Shown: positions 26,365 through 35,750, counted from the first letter of the stretch. The stretch: DNA of 64,000 nucleotides from Arthrobacter sp. B0490 (GCF_002929355.1 NZ_PJIR01000013.1:1-64000); one strand, 5' to 3'. Notes: a model not told the origin generated them from the letters alone. Numbers and translations: made by a program.

Positions 26365-26580
26365 CCGTAGAACACTGAGGACGGCTCATGAGCGGTTCTG
26401 ATGAAGCGACGACAGGCGGTCCTACCGATAGAGCCCTGAATTCACGGTGACAGAGGAGACTGTCGCGGTTCTCGAGCGATGCCAGCTCGTCCGCGAGGGA
26501 ACAAGGTCTGTGGCGTCCCTGTCAGGGATCCCTCGTGAGGTGATATTGACAGGTGCGACGGTGCCTGCCTGACTAGCACG

Positions 26581-27297
26581 ATGACCAGCAACGCCGTTCT
26601 GGACAAGGTCCTGTTCGTGACGCACGCCGCAGTCAGCGGGGGCCTGCTCTCGGACGCCGATTCCCTCGCAGCCGGAATAGAGGCTGCGGGGTGGGTCCGG
26701 GCTGTCGACGGCGGGCACTGGTACTGCCCTGACCAGCCCTCCTGGTCACTGCTGTCCTCTGACCACGCACCGAACCTGGCGGTCTTCCTGACCGACGAGG
26801 ACGCTGCGACGATCTTCGCGACGGGCCAGCAACTCGCGCGGCGGCTCGATCAGGATGCGCGTCTGGAGCGGTACGGGTCCGATCCGGGGTGGCCCGCCTG
26901 GCCACGGGATGATCCGCGCTGGGGGGAGTGGACCGGGCTCGGAGCCGACTGGGTGATGTGGGATGGGGGTCCTGCCCGGATCTCGTTGAACGTGCAGCCG
27001 GCCTACCAGCCAGGAGGGCACCGGTCGCCGCCGCATCTGCAGTTCCAGATCGGGCGGCTCGACACTCCACCGGAAGGGCTACCCGCGGACCTGGATCGTG
27101 CTGGCCGCATCGTCGGCTCGGGATCGCCGACTGCCCGGTGGTACCTCGCAGGAGAGGTCGATCTGCCCGAGCACGTCATCGACGCCCTGCGCCATGATCC
27201 AGACTCTGCCGTCGTTGCGGCAGTCGAATCTGGTGACAAGTTCCGCACCGTGCATGCCGCTGCGCGCGAACACACCAAACGGCACGAAGAACCCTGA
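26581..27297 (+). CDS. Hypothetical protein, 238 aa
   Basis: Soluble protein without recognised family. It opens KVLFVTHAAVSGGLLSDADS, then AVDGGHWYCPDQPSWSLLSS, LAVFLTDEDAATIFATGQQL, GWPAWPRDDPRWGEW, and closes with LPEHVIDALRHDPDSAVVAA. Trp- and Asp-rich loops suggest a folded cytoplasmic protein. The start ATG 26581 lies 216 bases after the lipoprotein stop, so it is probably transcribed separately. Confidence 0.6.
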   Translation: MTSNAVLDKVLFVTHAAVSGGLLSDADSLAAGIEAAGWVRAVDGGHWYCPDQPSWSLLSSDHAPNLAVFLTDEDAATIFATGQQLARRLDQDARLERYGSDPGWPAWPRDDPRWGEWTGLGADWVMWDGGPARISLNVQPAYQPGGHRSPPHLQFQIGRLDTPPEGLPADLDRAGRIVGSGSPTARWYLAGEVDLPEHVIDALRHDPDSAVVAAVESGDKFRTVHAAAREHTKRHEEP

Positions 27298-27430
27298 CTC
27301 TGCCATTCACCGTTTCCACCGGGGATCCGCCTACGGGCCTAGTCAACGGCTAGTGCAGGCGAATTCGGAATCCGACGACGGGGCCCTTGTCGTAGTAATC
27401 GACCATTGGTCCCCCTCAGCGGGACTTAGG

Positions 27431-28285
27431 CTAGGCAGATTCCTTCTTGGCCTTCGGCCCTTTTCCCGATGTCCCGATCTCGTAGCGCTGGGGCACGAAC
27501 CGCTGGCGGTCCAACGGCGGCCGCTCATAGGTCCGGTTCTGGCGCTCGGGCAACTCGATGTCCGGCAACTCCGGCTGCTCGTAGGCGAACAGGGACAACA
27601 GATGAGCTATCAGGTTGAGCCGGGCTTCCTTCTTGTTGTCGGCATCCACCACCCACCACGGGCTGTGCTCAGTGTCACTGAACTCAAACATTTTGTCCTT
27701 CGCCTCGGCGTAGTCAACCCACCGAGCCTGCGCCTCAAGGTCCATTGGGCTCAGCTTCCAACGCTTGGCCGGGTTATCGATGCGGGCCTGGAATCGACGG
27801 CGCTGCTCAGAGTCGGAAAGACTCAACCAGTACTTCACCAGGACGATTCCGTCGGAAACTAATGCCTCCTCGAGCATGGGCACAGTGTCGACGAAGTCGG
27901 CATACTGTTCATCAGTGCAGAACCCCATCACCCGCTCCACCCCGGCGCGGTTGTACCAAGACCGGTCAAACAGCACCATTTCCCCGGCCGCTGGCAGATG
28001 GGAAATATAGCGCTGAAAGTACCACTGCGAACGTTCGCGTTCAGTCGGCGCCGGGAGTGCAACAACCCTGCACGAGCGCGGGTTCAGCGCACCGCTGATG
28101 CGTTGGATCGTTCCGCCCTTACCTGCTGTGTCGCGACCTTCGAAAAGAACAACCAGCCGCGTCCCCGTCTTGCGCACCCACTCTTGCAAGGCGACGAGCT
28201 CCTCCTGCAACCGCAGCAGCTCCTTCTCGTACTCCTTCTTCGACAGGACCTGGGGGCTCGCCTCATCAGACGTTTTCTTGACCAC
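27431..28285 (-). CDS. ppk2: Polyphosphate kinase 2 (PPK2 family)
   Basis: Protein of 284 aa matching class I PPK2 in length. Walker A is EGRDTAGKGGT at 49-59 and Walker B is LFDRSWYNR at 105-113. The lid motif AGVERVMGFC, YWLSLSDSEQRRRFQARIDN PAKRWKLSP and WWVVDADNKKEARLN follow. PPK2 transfers phosphate from polyphosphate to GDP or ADP (or the reverse). The lysine-rich tail (SGKGPKAKKES) is seen in many members. ATG/GTG 28285. No partner gene is next to it. Confidence 0.9.
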   Translation of the reverse strand: MVKKTSDEASPQVLSKKEYEKELLRLQEELVALQEWVRKTGTRLVVLFEGRDTAGKGGTIQRISGALNPRSCRVVALPAPTERERSQWYFQRYISHLPAAGEMVLFDRSWYNRAGVERVMGFCTDEQYADFVDTVPMLEEALVSDGIVLVKYWLSLSDSEQRRRFQARIDNPAKRWKLSPMDLEAQARWVDYAEAKDKMFEFSDTEHSPWWVVDADNKKEARLNLIAHLLSLFAYEQPELPDIELPERQNRTYERPPLDRQRFVPQRYEIGTSGKGPKAKKESA

Positions 28286-28439
28286 ACCTCATATCCTGCC
28301 CTAGATCAAGCCGATTCAGGGAGGTTCCTCCCGCTGAAGGATTGGCCTACGCACTGCTGCAGTGTTCGAACGGAGGGGCGCTACTGAGAACCGTTTCCGG
28401 CCGGGCGGGATCGGTCCTTTCGTTCCGTGGACTGCGCTC

Positions 28440-28943
28440 ATGCTGATTGAAGTAGGCGAACCACGGAGGCTAGGTAACGCCGACACCACAGTCCTTCGGT
28501 TCAGTGACGACACGAGGGAAGGCAGGTTCCTACGACGTGACGACAGGGATGCCTTCGAATTGTCCTCTTGGTGCGGCACCTGCCAATTCCTGTTCAAGCG
28601 GCTCGAAGGCTCGAACCAAACGCTCTCCCTCCCCGAGGTCCAGGCGACGCGCAACATCGGCCTCGACCACATTGATGAGAGCGCGCTCGAAGCGTTCTCC
28701 CAGGTCCTCGAACCCGGCACCGACCTTCCGATGCTCCTTCACATCCAGCCTCGCCTGGTCGCACCCGGACGAACTGGCGACTAGTTCAGCGAAGAACAGG
28801 TCGCGACCTGGGGCGTGAATAACTTCTGGGGGCTACCCGAGCACCCACAAGTGCCCTACTACCGGACCTGGCAGATCGCGGCGAACGACGACACCCACAT
28901 GTACGAGTTCATCGTGCCGATGGTGCGAGAGAACGTGATCTAG
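28440..28943 (+). pseudogene. Hypothetical protein with in-frame amber stop
   Basis: From ATG 28440 the frame reads LIEVGEPRRLGNADTTVLRF, FELSSWCGTCQFLFKRLEGS, ALEAFSQVLEPGTDLPMLLH and then TAG at 28782-28784. In the same frame protein continues without a start: FSEEQVATWGVNNFWGLPEH, VPYYRTWQIAANDDTHMYEF, IVPMVRENVI, ending in TAG at 28941-28943. A CxxC pair is visible (WCGTCQ). A single base change (a Tyr or Trp codon to TAG) explains the break. Family not recognised. Confidence 0.65.
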
Positions 28944-29460
28944 TCGCAACGGAGCAATGCCGCAGTCGAATTCCGCCCCGGGACAAACCTTCGAAAGGGG
29001 CGGAGACCCTCGACCTAGGCTCGTCGGATGGAGCCCTTTGAGGTCACCGTCCACCGCAATCGACGAGGCACTTCGAGTACAGCGCGACCCCGGAGCGTCA
29101 CCCGTTCAACCCACCGGATTCGATCAATGGGCTAGAGGCGCAACTACCAGTCGCCATTCAGCACTCCGCCATCGGCAGTCCAGCCTGACCGCCTGACACG
29201 TCTGACACGTCTGACACCACATGATTCGCGAGATGAAAGTCATCAGCGGTGACGACATGCCAGTGGAGTCGCTAGATGCGTCCTGGGGTCGAAGTCCCCC
29301 TGCGAAAGTGGTCTCCACCCAAGCTCCCATGATCAGGCTGCGGCGGACGCTCTGAAGGATTCAGGGACGCCCTGCGCAGACCCGGGATCAGTCCGCTCGG
29401 TGGGGCTCTCGCTCCCTCGCTGGCCCCTCGATTTCCGATTCGGCTTCCGGAATCATGCTG
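28944..29460. other. No certain gene; short tandem repeat
   Basis: Within it, CTGACACGT is repeated at 29193-29201 and 29202-29210 with a partial third copy to 29217. A 44-aa frame starts just after it (29221-29355, KVISGDDMPVESLDASWGRS) but has no ribosome site or family. Nothing else is supported. Confidence 0.35.
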
Positions 29461-29810
29461 CGTCCACTGTCGCCTGTCGTTGCAGCATGCCTGGTGGGAC
29501 GCCATCATGCGCGCAGAGGGCCAGTCCCTCGGAAATCGTGGTGATGGCGTGTGCGAGGGTGTCGGTGCCTGCGGGGATCTGCCTATCTTGCATACCGAAC
29601 TCGAGCTTGCCTTGGAAGAGACGCACTCCGTCATGCCGATAGCTGCAAGTGCGCGGGCGACGTCACTGTTGCGGTCCTCCAAGCCCACTGCGGACTGGAC
29701 GACGAGACATCCGAGGTGGGGCCCCAGGACCGATATCACGCCCACGAAGTCCTCGAAAAATCGATGGAACGCAGGCACGACCTGTGGTTCTTGACCGAAG
29801 GCGTCCGTGT
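29461..29810 (-). pseudogene. TetR regulator C-terminal remnant with frameshift
   Basis: The minus strand reads PAFHRFFEDFVGVISVLGPH LGCLVVQSAVGLEDRNSDVA RALAAIG. This matches the ligand-domain start of TetR proteins (GCLVxxSA). A frame change near 29640 then gives LFQGKLEFGMQDRQIPAGTD and TLAHAITTISEGLALCAHDG ending VDAA. The whole C-terminal domain is recognisable, but in two frames, and the DNA-binding HTH is missing upstream. It is a dead regulator. Confidence 0.6.
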
Positions 29811-30142
29811 CGTGCCCGCCCGCAACTGAACAGCTGGCTAGCAAGAACAACCAAGACAAGACCTGGGGTTGCGACAAGTACACCCAGACGCCACAGCGCA
29901 GAACGGCTCGTATCGCGTTGTTTTCAGGGTCCGATCGGGGCTTTTGCAACCCAAGCGATCGCGGGTCGAGATTTCATGCAACGCTGCCTTATCGTGCAAC
30001 CGCTCGGTGGGTGTGAGTCTGGTGAGGTCGTCGAGGTCTACGGTCCTTCCTTCACGCAGGGTGGTGCTTGTTGGTGGGGTTTGCGGCGGCCTCGTTGCCT
30101 GGGAGCGGGACGGCGGTGCTGTCGGGCCCGGAGAGCCGGGGC
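29811..30142. other. No gene seen
   Basis: About 330 bases between the TetR remnant and the hairpin behind the alcohol dehydrogenase gene. No supported frame on either strand. Confidence 0.3.
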
Positions 30143-30192
30143 ACCCCTACCACCACGTTCCGATCCAGGGTGGTCGCGGTGGTAGGGGTTTT
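30143..30192. terminator. Hairpin behind the alcohol dehydrogenase gene
   Basis: ACCCCTACCACC (30143-30154) pairs perfectly with GGTGGTAGGGGT (30178-30189), loop 23 nt, followed on the plus strand by TTTT. It lies 22 bases beyond the dehydrogenase stop, so it probably ends that minus-strand transcript and may also stop transcription from the other side. Confidence 0.65.
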
Positions 30193-30214
30193 GACATGTC
30201 CCGGGCTGTGTCGC

Positions 30215-31261
30215 CTAGGCGAAGGTGGCGGCGTCGATGACGAAGCGGTAGCGGACGTCCGAGGAGAGGACCCGCTCGTAGGCGTCGTTGATCTTCTCGG
30301 CAGGGATGACCTCGATCTCAGCACCAATACCATTCTGGGCGCAGAAGTCGAGCATTTCCTGTGTTTCGGCGATGCCGCCGATCATCGAGCCGGCGAATGA
30401 GCGGCGACCGCCGATGAGCGCCATCGCGTTCACGGGCAGTGGCTCGGCGGGTGCGCCGACGTTGACCAGAGCGCCGTCGACCGTCAGGAGTCCCAGGAAG
30501 GCGCTGATGTCGATCCGGGCGCTGACCGTGTTGATGATGAGATCGAAGGAGCTGGCCAGGTCGGTGAACGTGGTTTCGTCACTGGTGGCGTAGTAGTGGT
30601 CCGCGCCCAGGCGGAGGCCGTCTTCCTGCTTCTTGAGGGATTGTGAGAGGACGGTGACTTCGGCGCCCATGGCGTGTGCGATCTTGACGGCCATGTGGCC
30701 GAGGCCGCCGAGGCCGATCACGGCAACCTTCTTGCCAGGCCCGGCGCCCCAGCGATGCAGGGGTGAGTAGGTAGTGATGCCGGCGCAGAGCAGGGGAGCG
30801 GCGGCGTCGAGCTCGATGCCCTCGGGGATCCTCAGGACGAAGTCCTCGGTGACCACGACGTGGGTGGAGTAGCCGCCCTGGGTGATGGTTCCGTCACGGT
30901 CGGTGGCACCGTACGTGCCGACCATCCCGTTGACGCAGTACTGCTCGTCGCCTGCGGTGCAATTCTTGCACTCCCCGCAGGAGTTGACCATGCAGCCGAC
31001 GCCGACGCGGTCGCCGACGGCGTGCCGGGTCACCTCGGCACCGACTTCAGCGACGATGCCCGCGATCTCATGTCCGGGTACCAGGGGGTAGGGCTGCGGA
31101 CCCCAGTCACCTTGCACGGTGTGGATGTCGGAGTGGCAGATGCCGGCGTACTTGATGTCGATCAGGACATCATGGGGGCCGACGTCGCGGCGTTCAATGG
31201 TGGTCGGGGCGAGGTCTCCGTCGGCGGAGGGTGAGGCGTAGGCGTGAACTGTGGTGGTCAT
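30215..31261 (-). CDS. Zinc-dependent NAD(P) alcohol dehydrogenase
   Basis: Medium-chain dehydrogenase of 348 aa in the cinnamyl-alcohol/YahK-like group. Catalytic zinc ligands are Cys42 (GICHSD), His64 (GHE) and Cys159. Structural zinc ligands are Cys95, Cys98, Cys101 and Cys109 (CGECKNC...C). The nucleotide loop GLGGLG is at 183-188. ATG 31261 follows AAGGAG with 7-nt spacing, which rules out the longer frame. It oxidises alcohols or reduces aldehydes. Upstream on the same strand are a cupin fragment and a MerR regulator, so the gene is probably controlled by that MerR protein. Confidence 0.9.
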   Translation of the reverse strand: MTTTVHAYASPSADGDLAPTTIERRDVGPHDVLIDIKYAGICHSDIHTVQGDWGPQPYPLVPGHEIAGIVAEVGAEVTRHAVGDRVGVGCMVNSCGECKNCTAGDEQYCVNGMVGTYGATDRDGTITQGGYSTHVVVTEDFVLRIPEGIELDAAAPLLCAGITTYSPLHRWGAGPGKKVAVIGLGGLGHMAVKIAHAMGAEVTVLSQSLKKQEDGLRLGADHYYATSDETTFTDLASSFDLIINTVSARIDISAFLGLLTVDGALVNVGAPAEPLPVNAMALIGGRRSFAGSMIGGIAETQEMLDFCAQNGIGAEIEVIPAEKINDAYERVLSSDVRYRFVIDAATFA

Positions 31262-31284
31262 GTGTTTTCTCCTTGTAGGGGCGT

Positions 31285-31440
31285 TCAGTTGCTGGTTCCG
31301 GCCGGCCGGCCGTAGTCCGGGTCGGTGATGTGCCCGCCCCACGTCACGACCTGGCCCTGGGCGTCCACTTCCTGAATGGCGATGTGGGCCATGAAACGGT
31401 CGGCGGTAGCGCTGTGCCAGTGCTCCTCGTGGGGTGGTGC
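31285..31440 (-). pseudogene. Cupin-domain protein, C-terminal fragment
   Basis: The frame reads [20 protein letters not shown] then [20 protein letters not shown]. This is the end of the small cupin often found beside carboxymuconolactone decarboxylase-like genes (pattern EEHWHGAxPDRFMxHIAxQE). The HWH metal ligands remain, but the first cupin half is missing; sequence upstream does not continue it. It lies between merR and the dehydrogenase, where an intact cupin would have belonged to the operon. Confidence 0.6.
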
Positions 31441-31503
31441 CTTCCTTCGTGTGGGCGCTCCGGACACGCGGACCGTCCGATCCGCTGAGGGGCGCGCTAT
31501 TCC

Positions 31504-31965
31504 CTAGTGCTTCCTGGTCTTCTTGAGGTCGTCGGCCATGGAGCGTGCTTCGTCCGACAGCCGAGCAGCCCTGGACTCATCTCCGGCCTGGACGGCCTGC
31601 CAGTAGTCGATCTTCAGTGCGACGTACCGTTTCCGCAGGGCGATGGATTTCGCTTCGAAGGCTAGCTGTTCCTGCTGGGCCTTCAACAGCTTGATCTGCT
31701 CCAGGGCAGCGTCAGCCCCAAGCGCCCCGTTCCCGATGTAGCGACGCATGTCACTCACGGACATGCCCGTCGCGCTCAGGCAGGACACCCAGGTCAACAG
31801 ATCCAGATCCTCCGGCGTGTAGACCCGGTGCTTGCTGCTCGCGCCGCGGGAGATCGGAGTGATCACGCCGATCGATTCGTAATAGCGCAGCGTGCTGGCT
31901 GGCAGACCCGTCAGGGCCGCCGCTTCCTTGATCGTGTAGGTCTTTCGGATGGTCGGTGTACTCAC
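31504..31965 (-). CDS. MerR family transcriptional regulator
   Basis: Protein of 153 aa. The N-terminal winged HTH is [28 protein letters not shown] then [21 protein letters not shown] coiled-coil dimerisation helix follows ([20 protein letters not shown]). There are no metal-binding cysteines, so it is of the small-molecule/stress-sensing type. GTG 31965 is chosen because the promoter seen upstream would begin transcription at about 31967, giving a near-leaderless message. It probably controls the dehydrogenase gene downstream on the same strand as well as itself. Confidence 0.85.
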   Translation of the reverse strand: MSTPTIRKTYTIKEAAALTGLPASTLRYYESIGVITPISRGASSKHRVYTPEDLDLLTWVSCLSATGMSVSDMRRYIGNGALGADAALEQIKLLKAQQEQLAFEAKSIALRKRYVALKIDYWQAVQAGDESRAARLSDEARSMADDLKKTRKH

Positions 31966-31973
31966 TCCGTCAA

Positions 31974-32002
31974 CGATAGGAACTTCAAGTGCTCGAAGAC
32001 AA
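31974..32002 (-). promoter_or_regulatory. MerR-type promoter with operator in the spacer
   Basis: On the minus strand, TTGTCT (32002-31997) and TATCGT (31979-31974) are separated by 17 nt. The near-palindrome CTTCGAGCACTTGAAG (31998-31983) lies almost wholly within that spacer. MerR regulators bind dyads between the -35 and -10 boxes, so this is the expected autoregulatory site. A related half-site, ACTTCAAGTGC, recurs near 32294-32305. Confidence 0.6.
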
Positions 32003-32064
32003 GCCGCCCTCGGCAACGACCCAAGTTGGTGAGACGTCGCCGGTCCGCCCCAGCACTGCCGGTC

Positions 32065-32307
32065 TCACCAAAGGATCCGCGACCGTGCGCCGCTATTCGC
32101 TTGACGCTTGCGCTGGTCAGGGCTGGAAGCCTGTACTGAAGAAAAAGGCAAGAAGTCCGACCGCTGTGAATGGTAGGCACGCGACAGCGCACTTCTTCCG
32201 GCGCGCGGAGCGCTCATGCTTTCAAACCGTGTGGTGTAGGTGACTGCGAAAAATACCGATCCGAACAAGCATGCAAGACCGATTCCGATCGAAACTTCAA
32301 GTGCCAT
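32065..32307 (-). CDS. Small membrane protein, 80 aa
   Basis: ATG 32307 is preceded by GGAGGAG about 8 nt upstream. The product has one hydrophobic helix near the start (SIGIGLACLFGSVFFAVTYT), then a basic Ser/Arg-rich tail (SAPRAGRSALSRAYHSQRSD). It is a single-span membrane protein with an unknown role. It is on the same strand as merR, about 100 bases upstream of the MerR promoter. Confidence 0.5.
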   Translation of the reverse strand: MALEVSIGIGLACLFGSVFFAVTYTTRFESMSAPRAGRSALSRAYHSQRSDFLPFSSVQASSPDQRKRQANSGARSRILW

Positions 32308-32727
32308 GCTCGTCGCTCCTCCACTGACCCCGATCCGACACAACTGAAACAGACGCCAAGAGGATGAAAGCAAGACAGATTGGACCCTTTGGCAACCTGA
32401 TTCCCCCGTCCGTAAGCCGGTGGTCGTATGGGTAGTCGACCCACTTGCCCGGAACGCGGTCCCATTCAGCGACCGCATCGGCTCCACGTCGTGTGGAAGG
32501 GAGATCACCCGGGTAGCGACCGCCTACCGACACTCGGTCAAGATCGACGTGGTGCTCGACCTTGCCCTTTCGTATACGGACGTCATGCACGAGCCACGGC
32601 CATAGACGCTTCTCACGCGGGATGAGCGAACGGCGCCCTCTTCTCACCTTCGAGCTCGCACATGGATCGGGAACTCTACTGCCTCACTCGAGCTGTTTCC
32701 CGTCTAGTTGCTGAACAAGCCCAAGTC
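32308..32727. other. No gene seen
   Basis: About 420 bases without a supported frame. The candidate start regions lack ribosome sites. Confidence 0.3.
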
Positions 32728-32874
32728 CTACGATTCCAGGTCCGCGTGAATTACGATCAGGGCGAACCCTTCGGGCATCCTCGAAAACATCTGAGCTTTC
32801 GCGTCCCCAGGAGTCGCGCCCTCGGCGCTCACCTGGTCCAGCTCGGTACCTCGAATGACTCCCGTAACAATCAT
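32728..32874 (-). CDS. Short hypothetical ORF, 48 aa
   Basis: The frame from ATG 32874 reads IVTGVIRGTELDQVSAEGAT, AKAQMFSRMPEGFALIVIHA. It looks like genuine protein (strand-helix-strand) and is too short to stand out among random frames by length. There is no clear ribosome site; the open frame extends a little upstream, so it may be a fragment. Function unknown. Confidence 0.35.
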   Translation of the reverse strand: MIVTGVIRGTELDQVSAEGATPGDAKAQMFSRMPEGFALIVIHADLES

Positions 32875-33084
32875 CAGGCCAGCCCAGCGGCGGGCTCGTC
32901 CGCGGTTTCGACGGCGCCGACCTCCACCGGATGATCATCGACATCACGGAGCCGGCCTGGGGATCCACCAGCAGCCGGTGATCGCTGCCGCGGTGATGAT
33001 GCTCACCGCGGGGGCACCTCGCCGAAGTGTCACCGGCAACGAATATCCTGCAGAAGGACTCATCACCAGCAAGAGAAGCAAGCC

Positions 33085-33282
33085 ATGATCACCCACCCCG
33101 GCGAATACCACGACGCAAACTCGAAGACGCCCGTCCCGCAGTCCCGGCGGACCCTCGAGATCATCGAGTGGGGCCGGCTGATGCCGCCCCTGCCGATCCA
33201 GGTAGCCCTGCGTGAGCGCCGCTCCGCCCCGGTCCTGATGCTGCCCTCACTGCCGCCCGTCATCGATGGAGAGGCGGCCTGA
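33085..33282 (+). CDS. Short hypothetical ORF, 65 aa
   Basis: The frame from ATG 33085 reads ITHPGEYHDANSKTPVPQSR, LEIIEWGRLMPPLPIQVALR. A purine-rich AAGAGAAGCAAG precedes the ATG. It is Pro/Arg-rich, has no family and no membrane segment. It may be a fragment. Moderately protein-like. Confidence 0.3.
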   Translation: MITHPGEYHDANSKTPVPQSRRTLEIIEWGRLMPPLPIQVALRERRSAPVLMLPSLPPVIDGEAA

Positions 33283-33619
33283 AGGTTCGGGAGCATTCCC
33301 ATTCAGGCGGCCTTGTTGCACATGTGCAAGGCGTGGACTGGGCATATGGGCTTGCAGGAGACCATGCCGACATGTGCCCGGTCAGGGATCCCCGACCGGA
33401 CACGATCCTCTTGTGCTGTCAGCCGCATCGTCGCGCCGGTGGAACGGATTGATCCTCACCGTGCATCGTCAGGTGCCAAGCTCCGCAAGCAGGGCCACCC
33501 GGGAACTAACGCTGTCGGTTGAAACAAACCGCCTTCCGCCTGCGACAGTTGGCCATGCCACTCACACCGCGCGTCCGCACATGAAATCAGGTTGGACTTC
33601 CTCGTCCTAGGGATGTGAC
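33283..33619. other. No gene; two palindromes
   Basis: It contains TTGCACATGTGCAA (33316-33329), a perfect 14-bp palindrome. It also contains a hairpin with CCGGTC (33378-33383) and GACCGG (33394-33399) arms enclosing a GGGATCCC core. Their role is unknown; the second could end transcription of the 65-aa ORF. Confidence 0.35.
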
Positions 33620-33781
33620 GTGACACCAGCAACTGGAGAAGCCCATGATGTCTGGGACCGGGGTACGTGGCGCAACCCGCCCGTGCGTGCGGTCGCTGAG
33701 GGGCGGGCTCTGCGTGTGACAGCAGCCGAGAACAGTGACGCCTGGAGGCACACCTCGTACCACTTTCACCCGGTGGGTTGA
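33620..33781 (+). pseudogene. DUF1349 protein, N-terminal fragment
   Basis: GTG 33620 with AGGG about 8 nt upstream starts a frame reading VWDRGTWRNPPVRAVAEGRA LRVTAAENSDAWRHTSYHF, then a stop at 33779. This is the start of DUF1349 (concanavalin-like, enolase-regulation-annotated) proteins, which normally run about 180-200 aa (W.NPP...L.VT...SDFWR.T.YGF). The remaining three quarters are absent. It is a 3'-truncated relic with its translation start intact. Confidence 0.55.
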
Positions 33782-34187
33782 AACCTATGCAGATGCGACG
33801 CTGCACCCTGAACACGACTAGAGTCGCCACCCCCAGCCGTGGGCATAAGAAGCGTACTGAGTTGAACAGATCATCGAACGCCGTCCGTAAGTGGATCGTC
33901 ATGCGGGTTATCGCCGGCCCTCTAGGCGGGGGCCCGAACCGGGACTGATTCACGGCGAGCGACGGTGGCTCCGAGGGACCGGTGGCCCTGGCCGGTTCGG
34001 GGCTCGTGCTGGTCACCAAACCTCCTCCATCCGGGTACCGCCGGCTTCTGCTGCTGATCTACGGGGTAGGCGAAGGAACGTTGAAAAAGACTGGACAGGC
34101 CGAACGCGTTCCTGCTTATCTTGCTAGATCACAGGTGTTGTGCATCACGCAGGCGTTTCTCATCCCGTAGAAGAGTTATGAGGAGAA
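33782..34187. other. No gene seen
   Basis: About 400 bases before the excalibur surface protein gene. Its promoter should be here: TTGAAA near 34081 is a possible -35, but no good -10 is spaced from it. No supported frame. Confidence 0.3.
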
Positions 34188-35039
34188 ATGAAAAATATTG
34201 CCGTAGGCGCGACACTGGTAGCCGCAGGAGGGTGCTCCATCCTCTCTGTGGCCCCCGCCATAGCGGCTCCTTACCCCTACTTTTTTCAGACCTGCGCTGC
34301 AGCGGCTTCATATGGTGTTTACAACATGCCTGTTGGTTCGCCGGGCTATGCTCCGTACCTTGACACCGACGGAAACGGTATCGCATGCGAGAACGCGAAC
34401 GTAGCTTACGACGTCAAGCTCGTGCCCCCGGGAGACACTGATCTTTTGGGCGACCCAACAATCCCCGTCTTCTTCCAAGACTGCGCTGAAGCGGCTTTAT
34501 ATGGTCTATACAACATCCCGGTTGGTTCGCGCGGTTATGTTCCGGACCCTGACACCGACGGCGACGGTATCCTGTGCGAGAACGCCGATATAGCTTACGA
34601 CGAGAGCCTCGTACCCCTGGGATACCCTGATGTTGTGCGTGACCCAACGGCCCCCGTCTGGTTCCAGGACTGCGCTGCAGCGGCGTCATATGGTCTTTAC
34701 AACATCCCGATTGTTTCGCACATATATAGTCCGAACCTTGACACCGACCGCAACGGTATCGGGTGCGAGAACGCCGATATAGCCTACGACGCCAGCCTCG
34801 TACCCCTGGGACGCCCTGATGTTATGGGTGAACCAACGCCCGACGATGCTGTGGGTCAACCCCTGCCTCCGACTGTCGAAATCCCGCAGGTGACGCGAAT
34901 GCCCGTTGGCGGAGCGGATACCGGGGTCTCCCAAGCGACCACCCACAACAAGAATGCTCTCGCCCTTGGTGGGGGCCTGGCCCTCATGGCAGCATCTGGT
35001 GCCATGTGCGTAGTGCGACGCCGCACTGCCAAGGTCTAA
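34188..35039 (+). CDS. Surface protein with three excalibur repeats and C-terminal membrane anchor
   Basis: Secreted protein of 283 aa. The signal peptide (residues 1-27) ends VAPAIAA. Three repeats with a 63-residue period follow, from about 32, 95 and 158. Each has an F/WFQxCAxAAxYGxYN part and a calcium-loop part: DTDGNGIACE, DTDGDGILCE, DTDRNGIGCE. This is the excalibur domain, a compact Ca-binding, Cys-bridged module. A Pro-rich stretch leads to MPVGGADTG, a hydrophobic helix (ALALGGGLALMAASGAMCVV) and RRR, a layout like sortase-sorted proteins with a variant motif. AGGAG precedes ATG 34188. Base composition is lower in GC than its neighbours. Confidence 0.75.
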   Translation: MKNIAVGATLVAAGGCSILSVAPAIAAPYPYFFQTCAAAASYGVYNMPVGSPGYAPYLDTDGNGIACENANVAYDVKLVPPGDTDLLGDPTIPVFFQDCAEAALYGLYNIPVGSRGYVPDPDTDGDGILCENADIAYDESLVPLGYPDVVRDPTAPVWFQDCAAAASYGLYNIPIVSHIYSPNLDTDRNGIGCENADIAYDASLVPLGRPDVMGEPTPDDAVGQPLPPTVEIPQVTRMPVGGADTGVSQATTHNKNALALGGGLALMAASGAMCVVRRRTAKV

Positions 35040-35122
35040 TCCCGCCGACACCCCGAACCGGCTCGTAATCCTTAGGGTTGTAACCACCGGACTTTCTCCC
35101 TCGTCGCTACTTCTGGATGAGG

Positions 35123-35750
35123 TCATCGGTCGGGACCACCATTCCTTGAGCCACCCCTTGGTCCTGCGACTGGCCAAAAGCCCAGATCAGCGGTCGGAAG
35201 CGTATGTAAAACTGCGCCTGCGGATTCGGTGTGCTGGTACCGATAGCGCCTCTGGTTCTTAAGGTCGAAGTCCAGCTCCAGGCTCTCCGGGCTCGACAGC
35301 TTCCGCCAGGCCGATGTCACCCGTGCGCTGGACAGCGCGGCGGCGATCGGGATCCTGTCGACGGCGGCCAGTTGGGTTAGGTCCAGGCCGGTGAGCTGAG
35401 CGATGGCGAGGAGGGGGACCTGGAAGGTGCGGAACGGGCTCAGTGGGGGAGCGTTCCTAATCTCCCTCGCCAATCGCTCCCGGCTTTGGTGCGTCGGGCA
35501 ACTCCTCCAGCTGCGGCGTCTGGTCGACGACGTACCCGGTGGCGGCGAGGGACCCTTTGTGGAGGAATACGGCGCCTTTGAAGAAGCGCAAGGGTATGTC
35601 CACGCCCCGATACACAGGATCGTGGTCACAGAGGACAGTCCCGGTGGACACGATCAGGCGCCGGCCGTGGTCGGCGGCGTTCGCCAGCAGGTACGTCTCC
35701 AGCCCGAACCAGAGTTCGCGGCTCTCAGCCGATGACCGTTTCGTGAACCG
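35123..35750 (-). pseudogene. DNA/RNA non-specific endonuclease remnant
   Basis: One frame gives ELWFGLETYLLANAADHGRR LIVSTGTVLCDHDPVYRGVD, IPLRFFKGAVFLHKG. This is the middle of NUC1-type nucleases (normally W..LE.Y...N....R..VFTGPV...DPVY.G..IP..FWK). After 35460 a different frame gives REIRNAPPLSPFRTFQVPLL and AIAQLTGLDLTQLAAVDRIP, the family's C-terminal end. The catalytic DRGH region upstream is absent. So it has an N-terminal truncation and a frameshift. Confidence 0.65.

Noticed and set aside
29193..29217. Short direct repeats considered as a CRISPR or integron site
   Set aside because: Nine-base units without spacers; only two full copies and a partial third.
29551..29829. Plus-strand frame with coding-like end (GLDDETSEVGPQDRYHAHEV)
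   Set aside because: The opposite strand carries a clear TetR ligand domain across the same bases; the plus frame is its mirror.
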